Source: Anaeramoeba flamelloides (Eukaryota > Metamonada > Anaeramoebidae). From it: DNA of 64,000 bases. The notes beneath the pieces were generated by a model. The model did no database searches, was not told where the DNA came from, and was given only the letters and a program-made list of their open reading frames with translations. The DNA is taken from positions 434,001 to 498,000 of the forward strand of contig JANTQA010000021.1 in NCBI GenBank assembly GCA_027625915.1. Reading direction: 5' to 3'. Of the stretch, positions 47,508 through 61,239 are shown piece after piece. Position 1 is the stretch's first letter. Every line of letters starts with the position of its first letter. The position numbers and the translations under genes were made by a program.

Positions 47508-49039
47508 AGTGACTAGTCTCTATTAATTTTTTTTTTTTTGACAATAACTAAATAAGTAATCCTTATCTTGAAATATGTTAAAAATTGAAAAATAGACAAG
47601 TTTTTTCAATGTTAGAACTTTTTTTCTTGTTTTTTTAAAATTTTACAATTCTGTCAAAAAAAAGTGACTTTTAAAAATTTTTTTTGTTTAAAAAATATCT
47701 AAAAGGCTGTGAATTTTTTGATTAATTTTGGATTTAATTATTTTCTCAAAAAAAATATTTATTCTCATTTGGAAAAACGAAAAAATAATTTAAAATTAGT
47801 AAATATTTTCTCTTTCACTTCTGTTCATCCAACTTGACTCTATAAAGAACTCAATTTGTTTTATCAATAATTACTTTTTTAAAAAAATAGTTCTTATTCT
47901 TTTCTTTGATTTTTTTTGACTCGGACAATAACTTTTGGAATGATAATTTAGGAATACTTAAAAAAAACTTTAAATTCAACAAAAAACAAAGAGTATAAAC
48001 TCAAAAAGTAGATTCATGAAAAAAAAAAGAATGGTACAAGAAAAGAAAGAAAATCTTTTATTTTGAGTAAAGCATATAAGCTATTTCCAAGAAAGTGTCG
48101 CAAAATTATTTTGAAATATATTTATGTAATCCATTCTCCAAAAAAGGATTTAAATATCCAAAATCATTAACCACAATTGATAGATTCTTGATAATAATTC
48201 AATTTGTTTTTTAGTATTGTATTGCATAAATAAAATATATTAAAATTTCTGATCTCGATTTTATCTGATATTTTTTGTGGTGAAAATTAATGTTAATATT
48301 TTCTTTTTGATTGAAGAAATCATTTTTATAACTTGTTTAATCTCAAAAAAATTTTCAATATAATTAAAAACATATAACTGCCTTTTCGTATTTAAAAATC
48401 ATTTTTTCCCTTTCCATATTTCTGGTTTTTTTATTCAAATTGGTCGTACATAATGTAACCAAAAAAAGTGTTTGCAATTTTTTTTTTCATTTTTTGGGAA
48501 TATTTCAACTAACATGTTTTGAATTAAATACATAAGCGTTTGGTTCAATCAGTATAAATATTAAACTTAATTTGATATACTCGATTAATGATTATCATCA
48601 CTAAAAAAGATTATTTTTTATGAAATGTAAAAAAAAAATTCCCCACTTTTTTGCAAATACCTTATTGCATATTTTTTTTGAATCAAAATATTTTTTCATG
48701 TAAATCCAAACAAACCTTTTCAGGTTTATTTTTCAAGCTATTTTTTGTAGGTCTTAGACAAAAACAACAAGGTTTTGATTTCTTGCTAATATATTTTTTT
48801 TTTATTTTTTGTATTTTTGCGAAAAGTTGAAAAAAAGCAACTTTCAAAAAAGTGAAAAAAAGGAAATTTTTTTATTTCTATAAAAACAATAACTAAATTC
48901 AATGAATGTCATTTATCGAGATTTCATTACTATATAAAGAAGTTTTTCACTTTTATTCCAAATCTAAGTAATTGGCAAAATAAATTCTCAATCTATATTA
49001 AATTTACTTAAAAAAAAAATTTCATAGAGACTAGTTACT
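47508..49039. mobile_element. M3 element (1532 bp, TA-flanked) with nested M2
   Basis: Terminal inverted repeats AGTGACTAGTCTCTAT (left) and AGTAACTAGTCTCTAT (right, reverse-complemented), each bordered by TA. The outer 70-100 bases at each end match the MITE at 4619-4823. An M2 copy (48079-48662) is inserted inside, so the original element was about 950 bases. No transposase frame is visible. Confidence 0.75.
48079..48662. mobile_element. M2 MITE, copy 3 (584 bp, nested in M3)
   Basis: Left end AGCTATTTCCAAGAAAGTG and reverse-complemented right end AGGTATTTGCAAAAAAGTGG, both next to TA. It aligns in reverse with 27634-28221 along its full length. Confidence 0.78.
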
Positions 49040-49672
49040 TAAATCTTTTTTTCAAAATTTTTAATCAAAAGAAATGAATTTTGGTTTCTGTTTAATAAAT
49101 AAACATAGGTGAGTGTTGTTGTTTAAATAGATAAAAGTGTACCTTTTTTCTGAATCCAATTATCATTTGGATTGAAATCTGTTTTTGTCAAATTTAATAT
49201 TTCTATTTTGTGTAATAAAGCTTTAAAAAGTCTTATTCAAATCCATTTGAAAACAATTTTGTTTTATGATATTTATTATTTTTTTGAAAGAGGGTTTTAT
49301 TTGATTGAGATTAAACCTTAAATAATTTTTTTTTATCTGAACAAATACCTATATATTAATTTTTGTGAACACAAAGTTTTTTTTAATTTTTATCTCTATT
49401 TTGATACATTCCGAAATCTCTTATTAAATATTTATCCTATTTGATAATTGATTTTGATCAGTAATATTTTCATAAGAAAAATGAATACTCAGTAAAAATA
49501 TGGATATATGTTAATTGAAGTTCAGATTTTAACAAAGAAAAAATCTTTAATATAACAAATTCGAAAAATACAACCAAACTAAAGGTCATTTTTTTTTTTT
49601 TTTTTTGGGGGGGGGTAAGAAAAAAGATTTACCAGAGCAACATATTCTTTTTTAATTTAGAAATAATTTATT

Positions 49673-49715
<43 letters not shown>

Positions 49716-50904
49716 ATTTGATTTGATTTTTTCCAATTAATTAATCTAGATTTGTACAATCAAAAAAAAAAAAAAATTATTTTAGTGATTGATATACCCT
49801 TAATAAAATTAAGCACTATTTTTTTTTGATTAATATTTTTCGATATCTAGCAATATAATTAATTCAATTAAACACTGGATAATTTTTTTTAGAATAAAAA
49901 CACTATCAACTTTTGAATATAAAAAATATTTTTTGAAATTACTGTTCACTTTTTTATTTTTTTTTTGAAAAATTGGGTTTGAGAAAATATTGAAATCAAA
50001 GAATTAGTTAATATATTCGATTAGAATATTTTTCCAGAGAGTTTATCTTATTTAAATAACTTTGTTTTAAATTTTACCATTTAAAAATAAAAAAACATTT
50101 GAATACCAAATTAGTCCATTTTGTGAAAATAAAATTCCCATAATTTAGAATTTGTTTTAGAAAATGAGTTAAAACAAGATAGTGTTTCTAAAAATTTACA
50201 TAATTTCGACTTTTAATTCAATGATTTTGGCAAAAAATGGTTTCAAGAAAAAGTTTAATTGAAACTTTATTATTTTAATTTTTTCATTTAGTTTTTTTAA
50301 TTTTTTTAATGGAAGGTATTTGAAATTATTTTCCATTTTTAGTGTTTTTTGGGCCACAGGGATATATTAAAGTTAGAATTGGTTACATTTATATATATAA
50401 AAAAAAAAAACAATTAAAATAGAATTCATTATAGTATATAAACTCATATATATCATTCCCAATTAAATGAATTTCAACAAATTACACAAAATATTATTTC
50501 GATTGTTCTAACTCCATCATTAAATCAATCCTTTTTTTTTTTTATATTTTTTTGTCAACTGATTATTTATTGTTTCTTTACTATGTAATAGGAAATGATA
50601 AATACTAATTCATCATTTCAATTATTTATTTGTTTTAATTAAGTATTTTCTATCAAGAATTTTTTGTGATATTTTTTTTTTTAATCAAAAAGTTAATTTT
50701 AGTGTCTCTAAAAAAAAAAAAATTAGTTAGTGTCATAGATCCTATTTAAAACAAATAATAATGTAAAAAAAAATTATCAAATTTTACAACTAAAATTAAA
50801 TTAATTTTTTTTTTTTTGGGAATTTCTTAACAAATAAGATTTTTGTTTTAAAAATATTACGAATTTATTGATAAAAAATAAAAATAACAATAAAAAAAAA
50901 AAAT
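49040..50904. other. AT-rich spacer, 3' side of beta-mannosidase
   Basis: No gene supported. A poly-T/poly-G junction is at about 49592-49615, a (TA)n tract at 49680-49712 followed by three GATTT steps. Confidence 0.45.
49680..49712. repeat. (TA)n microsatellite
   Basis: About 16 TA units in an uninterrupted run. Confidence 0.9.
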
Positions 50905-53653
50905 TTAATCAAAAGTGGCACTTAAGTCTTTAACATTCAAATTAAGTTCAAATTTGGAAAAATCAAAATCTCCCCATGAGTGCCATTTCAATATTATTTC
51001 TTCCCCCTTTAGCATTAAGAAACCATTATCTTGGAATTTACCCGGGTATATGGTTTGTAAAAACACAAACAAAGCAATTTGATCTGATTGCAAAGTAAAT
51101 TCTACTGTATTTTGATCCAATAACTTGATATTTGAAACTGGAATTTTCGGGGTGGGCAAAGAAAGTTTATTAAAATACTCTGGCCAAAAATAATTTGTAG
51201 GCGAATAATTGGAACTAAAAGCAATAAAGCAATCTGTTCGATCTCGGCAACCATTTTCACCAAAATATTCTGTAATATTTAATGTTTTCACAACTGCTGA
51301 TTGTGAAGGGCCGACTTCAATTGCCAATTCTTGAGAATTCAAAACTGTTGATTCCCAATTAATGAGTTTCATGGTCACTTGGTCGCTTTTTTTCAAGGGT
51401 AAATCGTTTATAGCATAAATGGATAATGTATTAGTTGACGACTCTATTGGAGAGATCAAAAAATCTGAAAAGAAATTTTTGGCGTAATAATGAAGCATTT
51501 TCCATCGCCCTTGGTAGAATTCAATTGAAGACCAAGAAGGGGCTGTCCAAACTGTGTTTCCTTGCCAGTATAGTGCACCCATTGTCTGGTATTCAGATGA
51601 GCGTTGTCTTCGATAATGTTCTGTTTCGGTTTGGTAGCATAGGGATTGTTGCACTCGGGTTAGATAAATAAAGTTATCCCATTTCATCGCATTGTCCCCA
51701 ACACTGAAATGGGTCGAGATCTGCGCAGTCATTTGCAGAATCCCATTGCCATGATGCTCTCTATGGTTAACTAATTCCGAGTCAACTTTTTGGTCTTCTG
51801 CTAAAGATATTTGGTACCAGGCGTATGTGGAATCGAGGGATTGGTACCCATATTCCGAGGCGAATCGTGGGCTGGGGAAGGTTCTAGCGTCCATACAATC
51901 TGCATTGTAATTATAAAAGTGGACATCGCCAAAGGATTAGTTGGACGGCGTTACCCATCTTAATACATAGGACTCGTGCGAAAGAACACCATTTGAGGGC
52001 GAAGAGGGCATAAAAATTCGATCTGGATCCATTTTTTTGACAAGGGGATAAATTGTGTCCAAGTATAGTTTCACATAATCAACCAAATATAAGCGAGGAT
52101 GCAGCTCATCCAATGGCCACCAGTCGAGCGCGCCTTCGTTTTCATTATTGCCTGCCCAATTGACGATTGAGCAATGATGAGACAACCTTGTGATCTGATC
52201 AATGATCTCGTTTTCAACATTGCTTAAAAACTCTTTGTTAATGGGGTACATGGAGCATGCGAATTGGAAATCGTGCATGATCATGAGCCCGACTGAATCT
52301 GCGATGTCATAAAATTCATCTGTCATGTAGATGCTGCCGCCCCATATTCTGACCATGTTCATATTCGCGTCAATTGTCGAATTAATGAACCTCATTATTC
52401 TTTCTTTTGTGATTCTCTCTTCAAACAGATCTAGGGGCACAAAGTTCGATCCCTTCAGGAAAATTGGAATGCCGTTTACTTTCAAATAAAACGTTCGTAC
52501 GCCATTCTTTGCAGGATCTTCAATTAGCTCAACACACCTAAACCCTATCTGCTTGGAAATTTCGTCTTGCGCTTGATCATCGTTATTTTCAACTCGGATT
52601 TTGACCTTATAGAGTTCCTGTGTGCCAAAGCCAATGGGGTACCACAAATTTGGCTCTTCAATGATCATCTTGATTTCGATTTCCTTTGAATTCGTAACGG
52701 TAACAGTTTTGGTCCATTCCCTTTGCTCACCAACAGCAACAATAACTTTCCCGTCGCTAATGGCACTATCCAAATTCACTTTGACCATTAGTTCGTAGGT
52801 CGATTGGGTTATGCAGCTTTGTGTCACGAGGGCACTGTTGATCCTTGCTGTTGAATACTCGATCAACCTTACACCACGGTTGATTGCCACAGTCATGGGC
52901 GCAAGGCCCCATTCCCATCCAAAGTGGCACTGCGCCTTTCGAATAAATTGCCTGTTAAATTCGCCGCTCATTAGCTCAACTGTACTCCGAGAATCGGTCG
53001 GTACTTTGTAGGGATATTTTTCACATTCGTTCTTTGCATAAAGCGCAGCTGGGTAAATAAGCACTTCTAATGTGTTTGGCCAAGTGCCTTCTCTTGACAA
53101 ATAGTTTGTAACATCATATCTCCAGATTCGAAATTGGTTATTTGTTTTGCCGATAGTGATCCCATTTAATTTGATTTCAGAAATCGTTTCTATGCTCTCA
53201 AATTCAAGCAAATATTTATTTCCACTTTCAAATTGCTTTGTGAATGTTGTTTTATAACTCCAGGTGTCATAGGAAATCTTTTTATTGTTTTCATTTGTTT
53301 TGATTTAACAAAAGAAGGATGCAAGTTGTTTTTTTTTTTTTTTTTTTTTAATTTTTTATTGGAGAAAAGCAAAGAGGAACGCAAATTGGATGAACGACAA
53401 AGAAGAAAATTAGTTTTGGAATTACCCATCTGTAATTAACATCATTAAAACGGTAATATATATTCCCAATAATAGCTTCAGATTCAAGTGATGTTTGAAC
53501 AGATCCTTGTACCTTTGCATCAAGAGAAAATGATCTGTTGACATTTGTTAATGTCCAAACACCTGACAAGTCTTGTACAACAGGAGTTGTTGTACAAAAA
53601 ATAACCAAAAAGAAAAGCGAAAAAAGAACAAAAAGCCTGAAAGAATTTAGCAT
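50905..53653 (-). CDS. Secreted/lysosomal beta-mannosidase (GH2), with an in-frame TAA
   Basis: Hydrolyses terminal beta-mannose from oligosaccharides. Exons 53426-53653 and 50905-53277 join at YRW/ISYDTW, the family's YRW...DNWTYS region, giving 866 codons plus stop, close to the usual 860-900. The N-terminus is a signal peptide (MLNSFRLFVLFSLFFLVIF). The GH2 order is kept: jelly-roll domain, Ig-like domain, then the barrel with LKGSNFVPLD, NMVRIWGG and the acid/base Glu in GNNENEGALDWW (Glu 455), and the nucleophile Glu in ASEYGYQS (Glu 551). Codon 523 (51937-51939) is TAA, between PSSPSNGV...TPSN and SFGDVHFYNY, and the same frame continues unbroken through conserved sequence to 50905. No intron could remove it without losing GDVHFY. 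So it is a recent nonsense change, a read-through site, an allele or a sequence error. Base composition is less AT-rich than in neighbouring genes. Confidence 0.92.
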
Positions 53654-53686
53654 ATTATTCCAAAAAATGATGGAAAAGATATTTTA

Positions 53687-54935
53687 AGTGACCATCAAAC
53701 TAAAAAAAAATCTTCTGGCAAATCCAATTGCAAATTCATAATATTTTACCACATCTTGAAATAGAAAAATCAAGTATATAAATCTGATTACTACAAAACC
53801 TGGTTCTCTTTTTAATGCTATTTTCCGAAATGAATTATTGTTTCTTAAAAGAATTTTGATCCATTTTTCGCATTTTTCAAAAATTCAAAATTCAACATAT
53901 TTCTTAATAATTTAAGAATAAAAATATTTTTTTTGAAAGTGAAAGAAGAAATCTTATTGCCTGTAACGTATATAGACTTTAAAAATACACCTTAATAATA
54001 AAACCACGAAGTTTTAGAATTACTCAATTTATTAAATCTACTTAATTTCAAAACAATTTATGCAATAATTATTTGAAACATGAAAAAAATATAATTTTTT
54101 GATTCAAAGAATTTTACAAATCAATTTTTTCTTTTTATTGAATCAAAAAATCAGAGAGAAAAAATCAAACAATTAAATTCAAAATTCTTCCAAAACACTT
54201 TTTTAAAATTTGTAAAATCCAACGTATAAACTAAAGAAATAATAATTAATTTGATTATTTTTGATCAATAATTAATAACTCAATCTTAATTTCTTCAGTG
54301 GGGTATTAAACAACCCAACACAAAAAATAGGAATAGACTTTCCAATAGTTTCTCTTCTTAAATATTTTCACACAAATAAAAGAAATTCAAATAAATAAAT
54401 CAAATAAAAAAAAAAATAATAGATATTTTCAAATAACTGAATTTAATACTCAAAGTTTGTTATTTATACTCAAGATATTTGAGAAAAGATTAATAAACTA
54501 ATCTTTTAAATTTCAAGATTATTTTGATAAATATTTTTGAATAAAATAAATGATCATTTTTTTTTAATCTTCAAGGGATTCGATATTTGATTTATTGTTC
54601 TTGTATTTTTAAAATAGGATTAAAGTTTCAATTTTTTTTGTTCATAAAAACTTTCAGAAATTACTAAAAGTGAGATTTCTTCAAAAAAAATATTTTTTAT
54701 TCTTATTTTTCTTTTTCTAATTTGGTCCAAAAATCCAAAAAAAAAAATGATCTGGATCGTTTGACTGAATATTTAATTGTGAAAAAATGAACTCTTTGAA
54801 AAATGATAACTCATATCTCTAAAGTTGATGAATGAAGTTACATATCCGGTTTAATTGCATTTTTGTGTAAATAATTACTCTATTACCTTTGGGGAAAAAA
54901 ATAATCAATTTCCCATAAGATTGTGTTACTGACCA
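53687..54935. mobile_element. M4 element, copy C (reverse), next to the beta-mannosidase start
   Basis: Aligns in reverse with 33743-34989. Its left end AGTGACCATCAAACTA is bordered by TA at 53685-53686, only 33 bases upstream of the beta-mannosidase ATG. Shared blocks include CATCTTGAAATAGAAAAA and AAATTACTAAAAGTGAGATT. The right end is degraded and approximate. Confidence 0.65.
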
Positions 54936-56339
54936 TTTTTGTTTCAATGAACATATAAGGTTCAAATTATCTTTACAATTGTTACTTACTTGTATATTTT
55001 TTTTGGTAAAATTCTGATTTTTTCATTATGATGATTTTTTTTGGATGCCCTGATTAAATGGTAGAGGAAACTTGTTAGAATATTTGATGTTTTGAGTGAC
55101 AATATATTCCATTTAATAAGTAGTTGAAGATGTATGGATTTACTTAAATTTGACAATAAGTATTTTTGATCTTCTTTTAACGTTTCAATTCGAAATCGCC
55201 TTTCTATCTTATTAAATACAATAGAATATTATTACATTTAAAAACAATTTTATCAATTTTCCCTTACTTTGGGGAGTCTTGGATGTACACTATAAAAGTG
55301 TCACATTTAATGAAAAATAAAAATTTAACAAAAAAACTTTAAAAATTAGTTACTATATTCCTATATGTGAGGTGCTTAGTTATTGTGTTATTTTGAATTC
55401 ATTTCTCAAAAAGAATTTTCCTTAGAAATAAATTCGTCAGTTAAAAAAATTACTTATTTTGAAAGTCAAAATCAAGAATAAAAATAAAAAAATCTAATTT
55501 CTTAACCTCTAAAATATATATTTTTTATTTTTTCGAAAGTTTTCAGACTTTTTGAAAAAATATTTTCTTTTTATTTACTTGTATAGAATTTATACTATAA
55601 AAATCAAATTACCCTAATTAAATATTTCTCTCAAAGTTTGATAAGGGGTCCTAATAAAAATCTAGAAATATTTGTACAAATTAATTTTTTCAGATTCTTT
55701 GTTTTTTCAAATATTAATTCATAAAATATTTGGAAACTTGAAAAAAAAAATTATTTATTAATTGGAAAATCAAAAAAATCTGATTTTTATCTTTTTCTTT
55801 TTTTTTCACATTATTGTAAAATATTTTTCAAAAATTTTGACTCACTTTATACTGATAATGGGAGTTTTTTTGATTGTTTATCTCATATTCTTATCAAAAA
55901 AATATTTTCAAATTTTTGGACCACAATCATTTTTTCTTATTTGCTCCAATTTTTTGTTTTGCTTTTTCAAATTTTTGTTATTCTTTTTTTTTTTTTTTAA
56001 TATTCTTTTTCATATTTTTTTTTTTTTTTTTTTTGCTAAAGATCATGTGGAAAAAAAGATAGTTAAAAAGACAAATAATCATAAAGAAACTTGAGGCTAT
56101 GTAATGTCTTTTAAAAAGGCTTTAATTATTAGCAAAAAATCTTCTTGTTAACATTTTTTCAGTAAAAATTCAGAAATAAAAAATCTGTAATGCTCATTTT
56201 AAAATTTTGACACAGTTTTTTTAAGTTTTTGGTTTTATTTTTTTTTAATTTTTCGAAGGTCAGGTTTTTATAGATTTGGTATGATTTAAAAGTGAATAAA
56301 AAATCAGATTTAATCATTTTTTTATTCTTGGAATACTAA

Positions 56340-56421
<82 letters not shown>

Positions 56422-59400
56422 GGATGGATGGATGGATGGATAGATATTAATTTATTATTTCATGTTAGTCACAATTTTTAAAATGGTGTTTCTTTGGTAA
56501 ATAACGATCATTAAATTATATATACTAAAATTAGAGTATAAAGATTCTTCAAACTTGTAAATTTTTAATTTTATTTTTTCTTTTCTGTGGGATTTGAAAA
56601 ATGAAATGTTATTAAGAATATTTAAAATTGGGTATTTTATTATTTCAAATAATTTTGTAGTTTTTTTTGAAATTAGTTGTGGTAGTTCTAACAGGTGTAA
56701 AAAGTAATGTCTTAATATTTTAAGTTTTTTATCAAATTTTTAATTTTTCGAAAAAATATAAAACTTTTCTTGTGCACTCCGATGGGAGAGGTTTATTGTC
56801 AATGAAATTGAGGTTTTTAATATTAAAAAAAAAATTAATAAATAAAATAAAAATTTTTCGGGTTGTTTTTATTTTTTGATTTCTGACAATTATTTTCTAT
56901 TTTTTAATTTCTATTTCTTCCTCAAACATTTTTATTTGTTTATTAAATTGAATTTTTTGTCAATTAAAAACCTCAAATATATCGGCAAGAAACTTATCCC
57001 GTCACTGCGCACAGGAAAAGGTTTATAGTTTATGGTAAAATGTCAAATTTCGTAAAAAAACTTAAAATATTAAGATAACACTTTTTGCAGAGGCGAATAG
57101 AAAAAATAAAGGGAAACATTAGAGAGCTTTACAAAAAATTGATTTGAAAAATTTTTATTTTATATTGGATTTTGGTTTGGTGATGAAATTTTTATAAAAA
57201 TAATTGTTAAAAAGAAAAATACAAGAAGCACCTTATTTTTTTCAAAATTCATGATCCTTAAATAAGGTTTGTCATGAATTTGTCACTAAAAGGTAGTCTT
57301 TTTGTTCTCTTTTGGATAACGAATTCGTGGGTTTCAAATCATTACTTTATAAAAATATTTTCACCACTTTTGATTCACAAGTATTTGCTTTCGCACAATA
57401 AACGGATCATGGTTTCAGAAATTATATTTTGGTTGAAACAAATGAATAGTTTGAACTGAAATGAAAACAGTCGTTAGTTTGTTCAAATTTGTTAGTTATC
57501 GATAATACGACATGCAAAGGAAAAGAAAAAAAATTAAAACTCTACAAAAGATCCATTTTGTTCAATGTTTTGTGTTTGTCAGAACGAAAAGTAATTTATG
57601 GTTTTTTTAAAGGTTTCTGTTTACTAGTCCTTTTGTTTTTGATCTTAAAAGATTCGAAAGTTCATTTGGCTTTGGAAGACGCTTTTGCTCATTTTTTGAA
57701 AACAATAAAGTGACAGGCTTTTCATCTGCATCGCATATGTAAAGATCAAATTGAAATTTTTCACCTAGCATTAGATTGTGTTTGTGTTTGTTTTTTTGTT
57801 TATTCGGATTACAACCAAACCAAGAGTTTGTTGGAAGAAAAAGAAAAAAAAATTAAAGCTAATTAAGGGAAGAAAAAGTTTTTTTATAAGAAATTGATTA
57901 CCTTTTATGATAAAAACAAGCACATTATAAAATGATTGTTGAAGTTCTTCTTTCAGACGAATGAACTCAAACAAAAATCCTTGGCATCACCCTGGTTTCC
58001 AAATAACTGCAACTTTAATTACAGACATTTATAAAAAAGTAAATCAACAAAAAAGAAGAGAAAATGATTTTGTTTCTCGATTGAAAATAACTGGTCTATT
58101 TAGATTTGAAAATTTTTCTTTAAGATCTAAATTGGAATAAAAAGGATTTTTCCTGAATGAAAAAACAAATTAGTGACGAGAATTATTCCTTTGCTTCTAT
58201 TTTTATGGTAAATAAATCATTCCTTCATGAAAACCTTTCTCATTTATTTATCAATTATAGATTTTTTTCAAAGTTTTATTGTGATAACTTTTAAAGACTT
58301 GGAAAGTAAAAACAATTTTGGTTTCTTTTTCCAAATTGCGTAAGATCATTTTCAATTAACAAAAGGAAATTTTGTGTCAAGTACTCGATTATTGATTCCT
58401 CAATTTAATGAAAAAAAATAATATCTTCATGAAAGTTCTTCGCAATAAAACTTTTTCAAATTTTTATTCGACTCTTCTTTAAAAGACTCTGAGATAATAT
58501 TTTACTTTTATTCATTTGAATTGTCAAAAGAACAATTCGATAAATTAAAAATTAGTTCAATTTAATACTTTAAAGAAAACTTAGAAGGTGTGTATTAAAG
58601 AGGAATATCCACTGATTTAGTAATACAGGTGTTGGGATTATCAAGGTGAAAAATTTATCTACCTCTTCCATATTTTTCTTTTATTAAATCGATTTCTAAA
58701 AGAAGAAGGTTGAAGTGTAAGACTCTATTTGAAACAGGAAAAGAGCGAAATAAAGTAAAAATTTTTCTCAAGTATCATTCAAATTCAAGTACTAAATGAT
58801 TTAAAATCTTCACCTCATTTTTATTAGCTTCACCTTTTTCCAAAAAGGATATTTCCAGTAATAGACCTGGATAAATAAACCCAACTATTTGATTCTCAAT
58901 AAATGGAATAAAAGTTTCGTTGTGCTTTCCAAAAAAAGAGTTTTAAAATCCTCTAACATTTCAAATTTTTAATTCTTTAAAAAAGTTTGTTTCATTAATT
59001 TACCCTTTTGAGAATTGGGGACTTTGATCATTAGCTTTTAATTCTTCGGATGTGATTTTTTTTGGAAAGTTGACTGAAAATATTGATCTTTTTATTATGA
59101 AATTAACAGAAGTAAAAAGTTTGTTTCTTTTTTGGGTCTATTTTATAGGGCACCTTGGGTGGGCAAAGAGCCATCAGAGAAACTCGGATAAAAAATATAA
59201 AAGTGAAAAAGAAGTGAAATTTTATCTCTTTTATTTTTCATCATCAAGCTGGGATCTTTTGCCTTAATAACAAAAAAAAAAAACAAAAAACACGAATAAA
59301 CACAATTTATTGGAACAAATAATTTCTTTTAATCCAAGTTACAATATTGAAACCATTTCAGCAAATACCCTTGTTTAACAATAGGTTACAAATTAATTAA

Positions 59401-59775
59401 GTATTCCGTTCTTGAAAAACTCTGGGTATTGTTTGGTATTCCTACATTTTGGAAAATGATTTTATCCCTAAAACAAGAAAAGAATTAGATTCTTGGACAG
59501 TGAAAAACAGCATAAAAAAAAAAAGGAAATTAAATGTAAAGTCGAAAGAGAGGCTGTTGTGGAAAACCGATAAATATTTCTACTTTTTGAATAAAAAGTT
59601 CGACCAACAAATTTTTGCTCGTTAAAAAAATAGTTAATAAAACTCGCAAAAATCTTATGGAGTGCTTCTATATGTTCTCGCGCATTTGTCTCGGGTGAAA
59701 AAAGAAGGGAAGAAGACCAAAAAACTGTGAAACAAACTAATTATTTTTTCTCAACCTTATCCACTTTGTTTCGCA
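54936..59775. other. 4.8 kb spacer, no supported gene
   Basis: Long A/T-rich stretch. Low-complexity Phe-rich frames at 55762-56094 are not genes. From about 57240 to 59700 the composition is more balanced and several short frames occur (57274-57459, 57489-57713, 59052-59267), but none shows a domain or plausible splice partners. Confidence 0.4.
56342..56446. repeat. (TA)n-(GATA)n-(GATG)n compound microsatellite
   Basis: A TA run passes into about 13 GATA units, then about five TGGA units. Confidence 0.95.
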
Positions 59776-59995
59776 ATGACCGAAAAGGAACCCAACTCAA
59801 AAACCGATCAAGCAAACAACAAAACGCAACAAAAAACAAAAAATAATGAAAAGACAACAGAAATAAGCCACATGGTAGAAACAAACAACAATAACAAAGA
59901 ACCAGAAATGTCGCCACCAAGATCTTCACACATAACAAAAAAAAGAAAAACACCCAAAATCAGAAAAAAGAAAATCTCACAAAACAACAAAAAAG
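59776..59995 (+). CDS. Probable first exon of an unidentified gene
   Basis: An open frame starts at ATG 59776 and runs 73 codons to a good donor, G/GTATGTG, at 59995-59996, after which the frame soon closes. The peptide is polar and low in hydrophobics: Asn/Thr/Lys-rich, with a SPPR segment and a basic KKRKTPKIRKKK stretch that could be a nuclear signal. No domain is visible. The sequence to the right is intron-like and full of repeats, as in Sey1, the TOM1-like gene and the 2H-like gene. Possible acceptors are the TTTTTTTTTCAG at about 62921 and the poly-T ACAG near 63270, but neither gives a convincing continuation. The rest of the gene may lie beyond the window. Confidence 0.5.
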
Positions 59996-61239
59996 GTATG
60001 TGTTTAATAAAAATTTAAATACCCAAAACACACACCCTTTTGTTTTGTTCTCCCTTTCACAAAGAGAAAAGAAATTTCGATTTTTCCTGCCTTTTTCCAT
60101 TTTTTGTATGGTCAAAAAATTAACACAAAGAATGCAAAATTAGAGTTGTTTTAGTTTTTCAGTTTTGCTCAGAAAACAAAATTTTAAGTTGTTTTTTGGG
60201 TTTGAAATTGTTTTGTAATTCTTTTTTTATTCTTCAAACCAAACTTTGTTTGGTGAAAAAAACCACCCCTGGTCACTTCCAAGTCTAATCAGAAATTCTT
60301 TTCACCAAACAAAAACCCAAAAAAAAAAAATTTTTTTTTATTTTCCAAACTTAATCTAATTGGTAAGTTTCAAAATATCGATCCCAAGGAAGGCTAGTGT
60401 GATCAAATTGTGATAAAATGATCAAAACAATCCAAATATGATTTTGAAGCCTTTTTTAAAACTCTAGAACAAAAATTTTTTTAAAAAGTGTTCCTAACTG
60501 AAACCGTTTGATCCACTCTACTAAGCAATTTGAGCAACTCCTTTTCCAACTTTTAATCTTCGCCTTTGTAAACAGTCTGTACCTTGTTTTGTTACTTACT
60601 AATAATGGAATTCTCAAAATAAAATACACAATTGTGAAAATAACTCCTGTTTTTAACTTTAAAATTAATTTAAAAAACCCTTTTTTTTGTTGAGAAGTTG
60701 CGGTAAGCTGTATTGACATTTTTCTTTTTTTTTCTTAGAGAAACTCGCGTTTTTTGATCGTGTGTTTTTATTTTAGAAACGGGTTCAAAAAGAATTAACA
60801 AGACACTGAAAGACCAAATTGGAATTTTTTGTTAGAATAAAATTCTCGAAATTTTTCCGTTTTTTGAAATTTAATCCAAAAAAAACATTTTATTTCAAAA
60901 AATTTGCAAATATGATGAAATTTTTGTTTGAAAATCAATTAATATTTTTTCAACCATTTACTTGAATCCAAGATCTAACCTCAAAAGTTGATTTAAATAT
61001 GAACCAGGTGTATACATAGGAATTACTATTGGTTGAAAAATCAAAGAAACAAAATTTTCCTTCATTGATCCATAAATGATATTCCATAGATCTGGCCAAA
61101 ATTCAACTCAGAATATTTTAAAAGGGAAACAAATATAACTGATTTTAAATCATGTAACCGTTCTGGAAAAAAAAGAAAAACAGGGAAAAAAAGAGAAACA
61201 TGGTTTTTAATAGGGAACCTTAATAGAACCTGAAAATTC
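59996..61239. other. Presumed intron downstream of the 59.8 kb exon
   Basis: Intron-like AT-rich sequence. No gene supported. Confidence 0.35.

Noticed and set aside
51895-51960. A tiny intron that would remove the TAA from beta-mannosidase
   Set aside because: A GTAACG donor is present, but the first usable AG would delete the conserved GDVHFYNYNA region; no shorter GT-AG pair exists.
55762-56094. Phe-rich plus-strand frames
   Set aside because: Poly-T low-complexity sequence without start context, domain or splice partners.
57274-57713. Two short plus-strand frames in a more balanced stretch
   Set aside because: Hydrophobic but with no recognisable domain, no consistent splice sites and no conserved motif.
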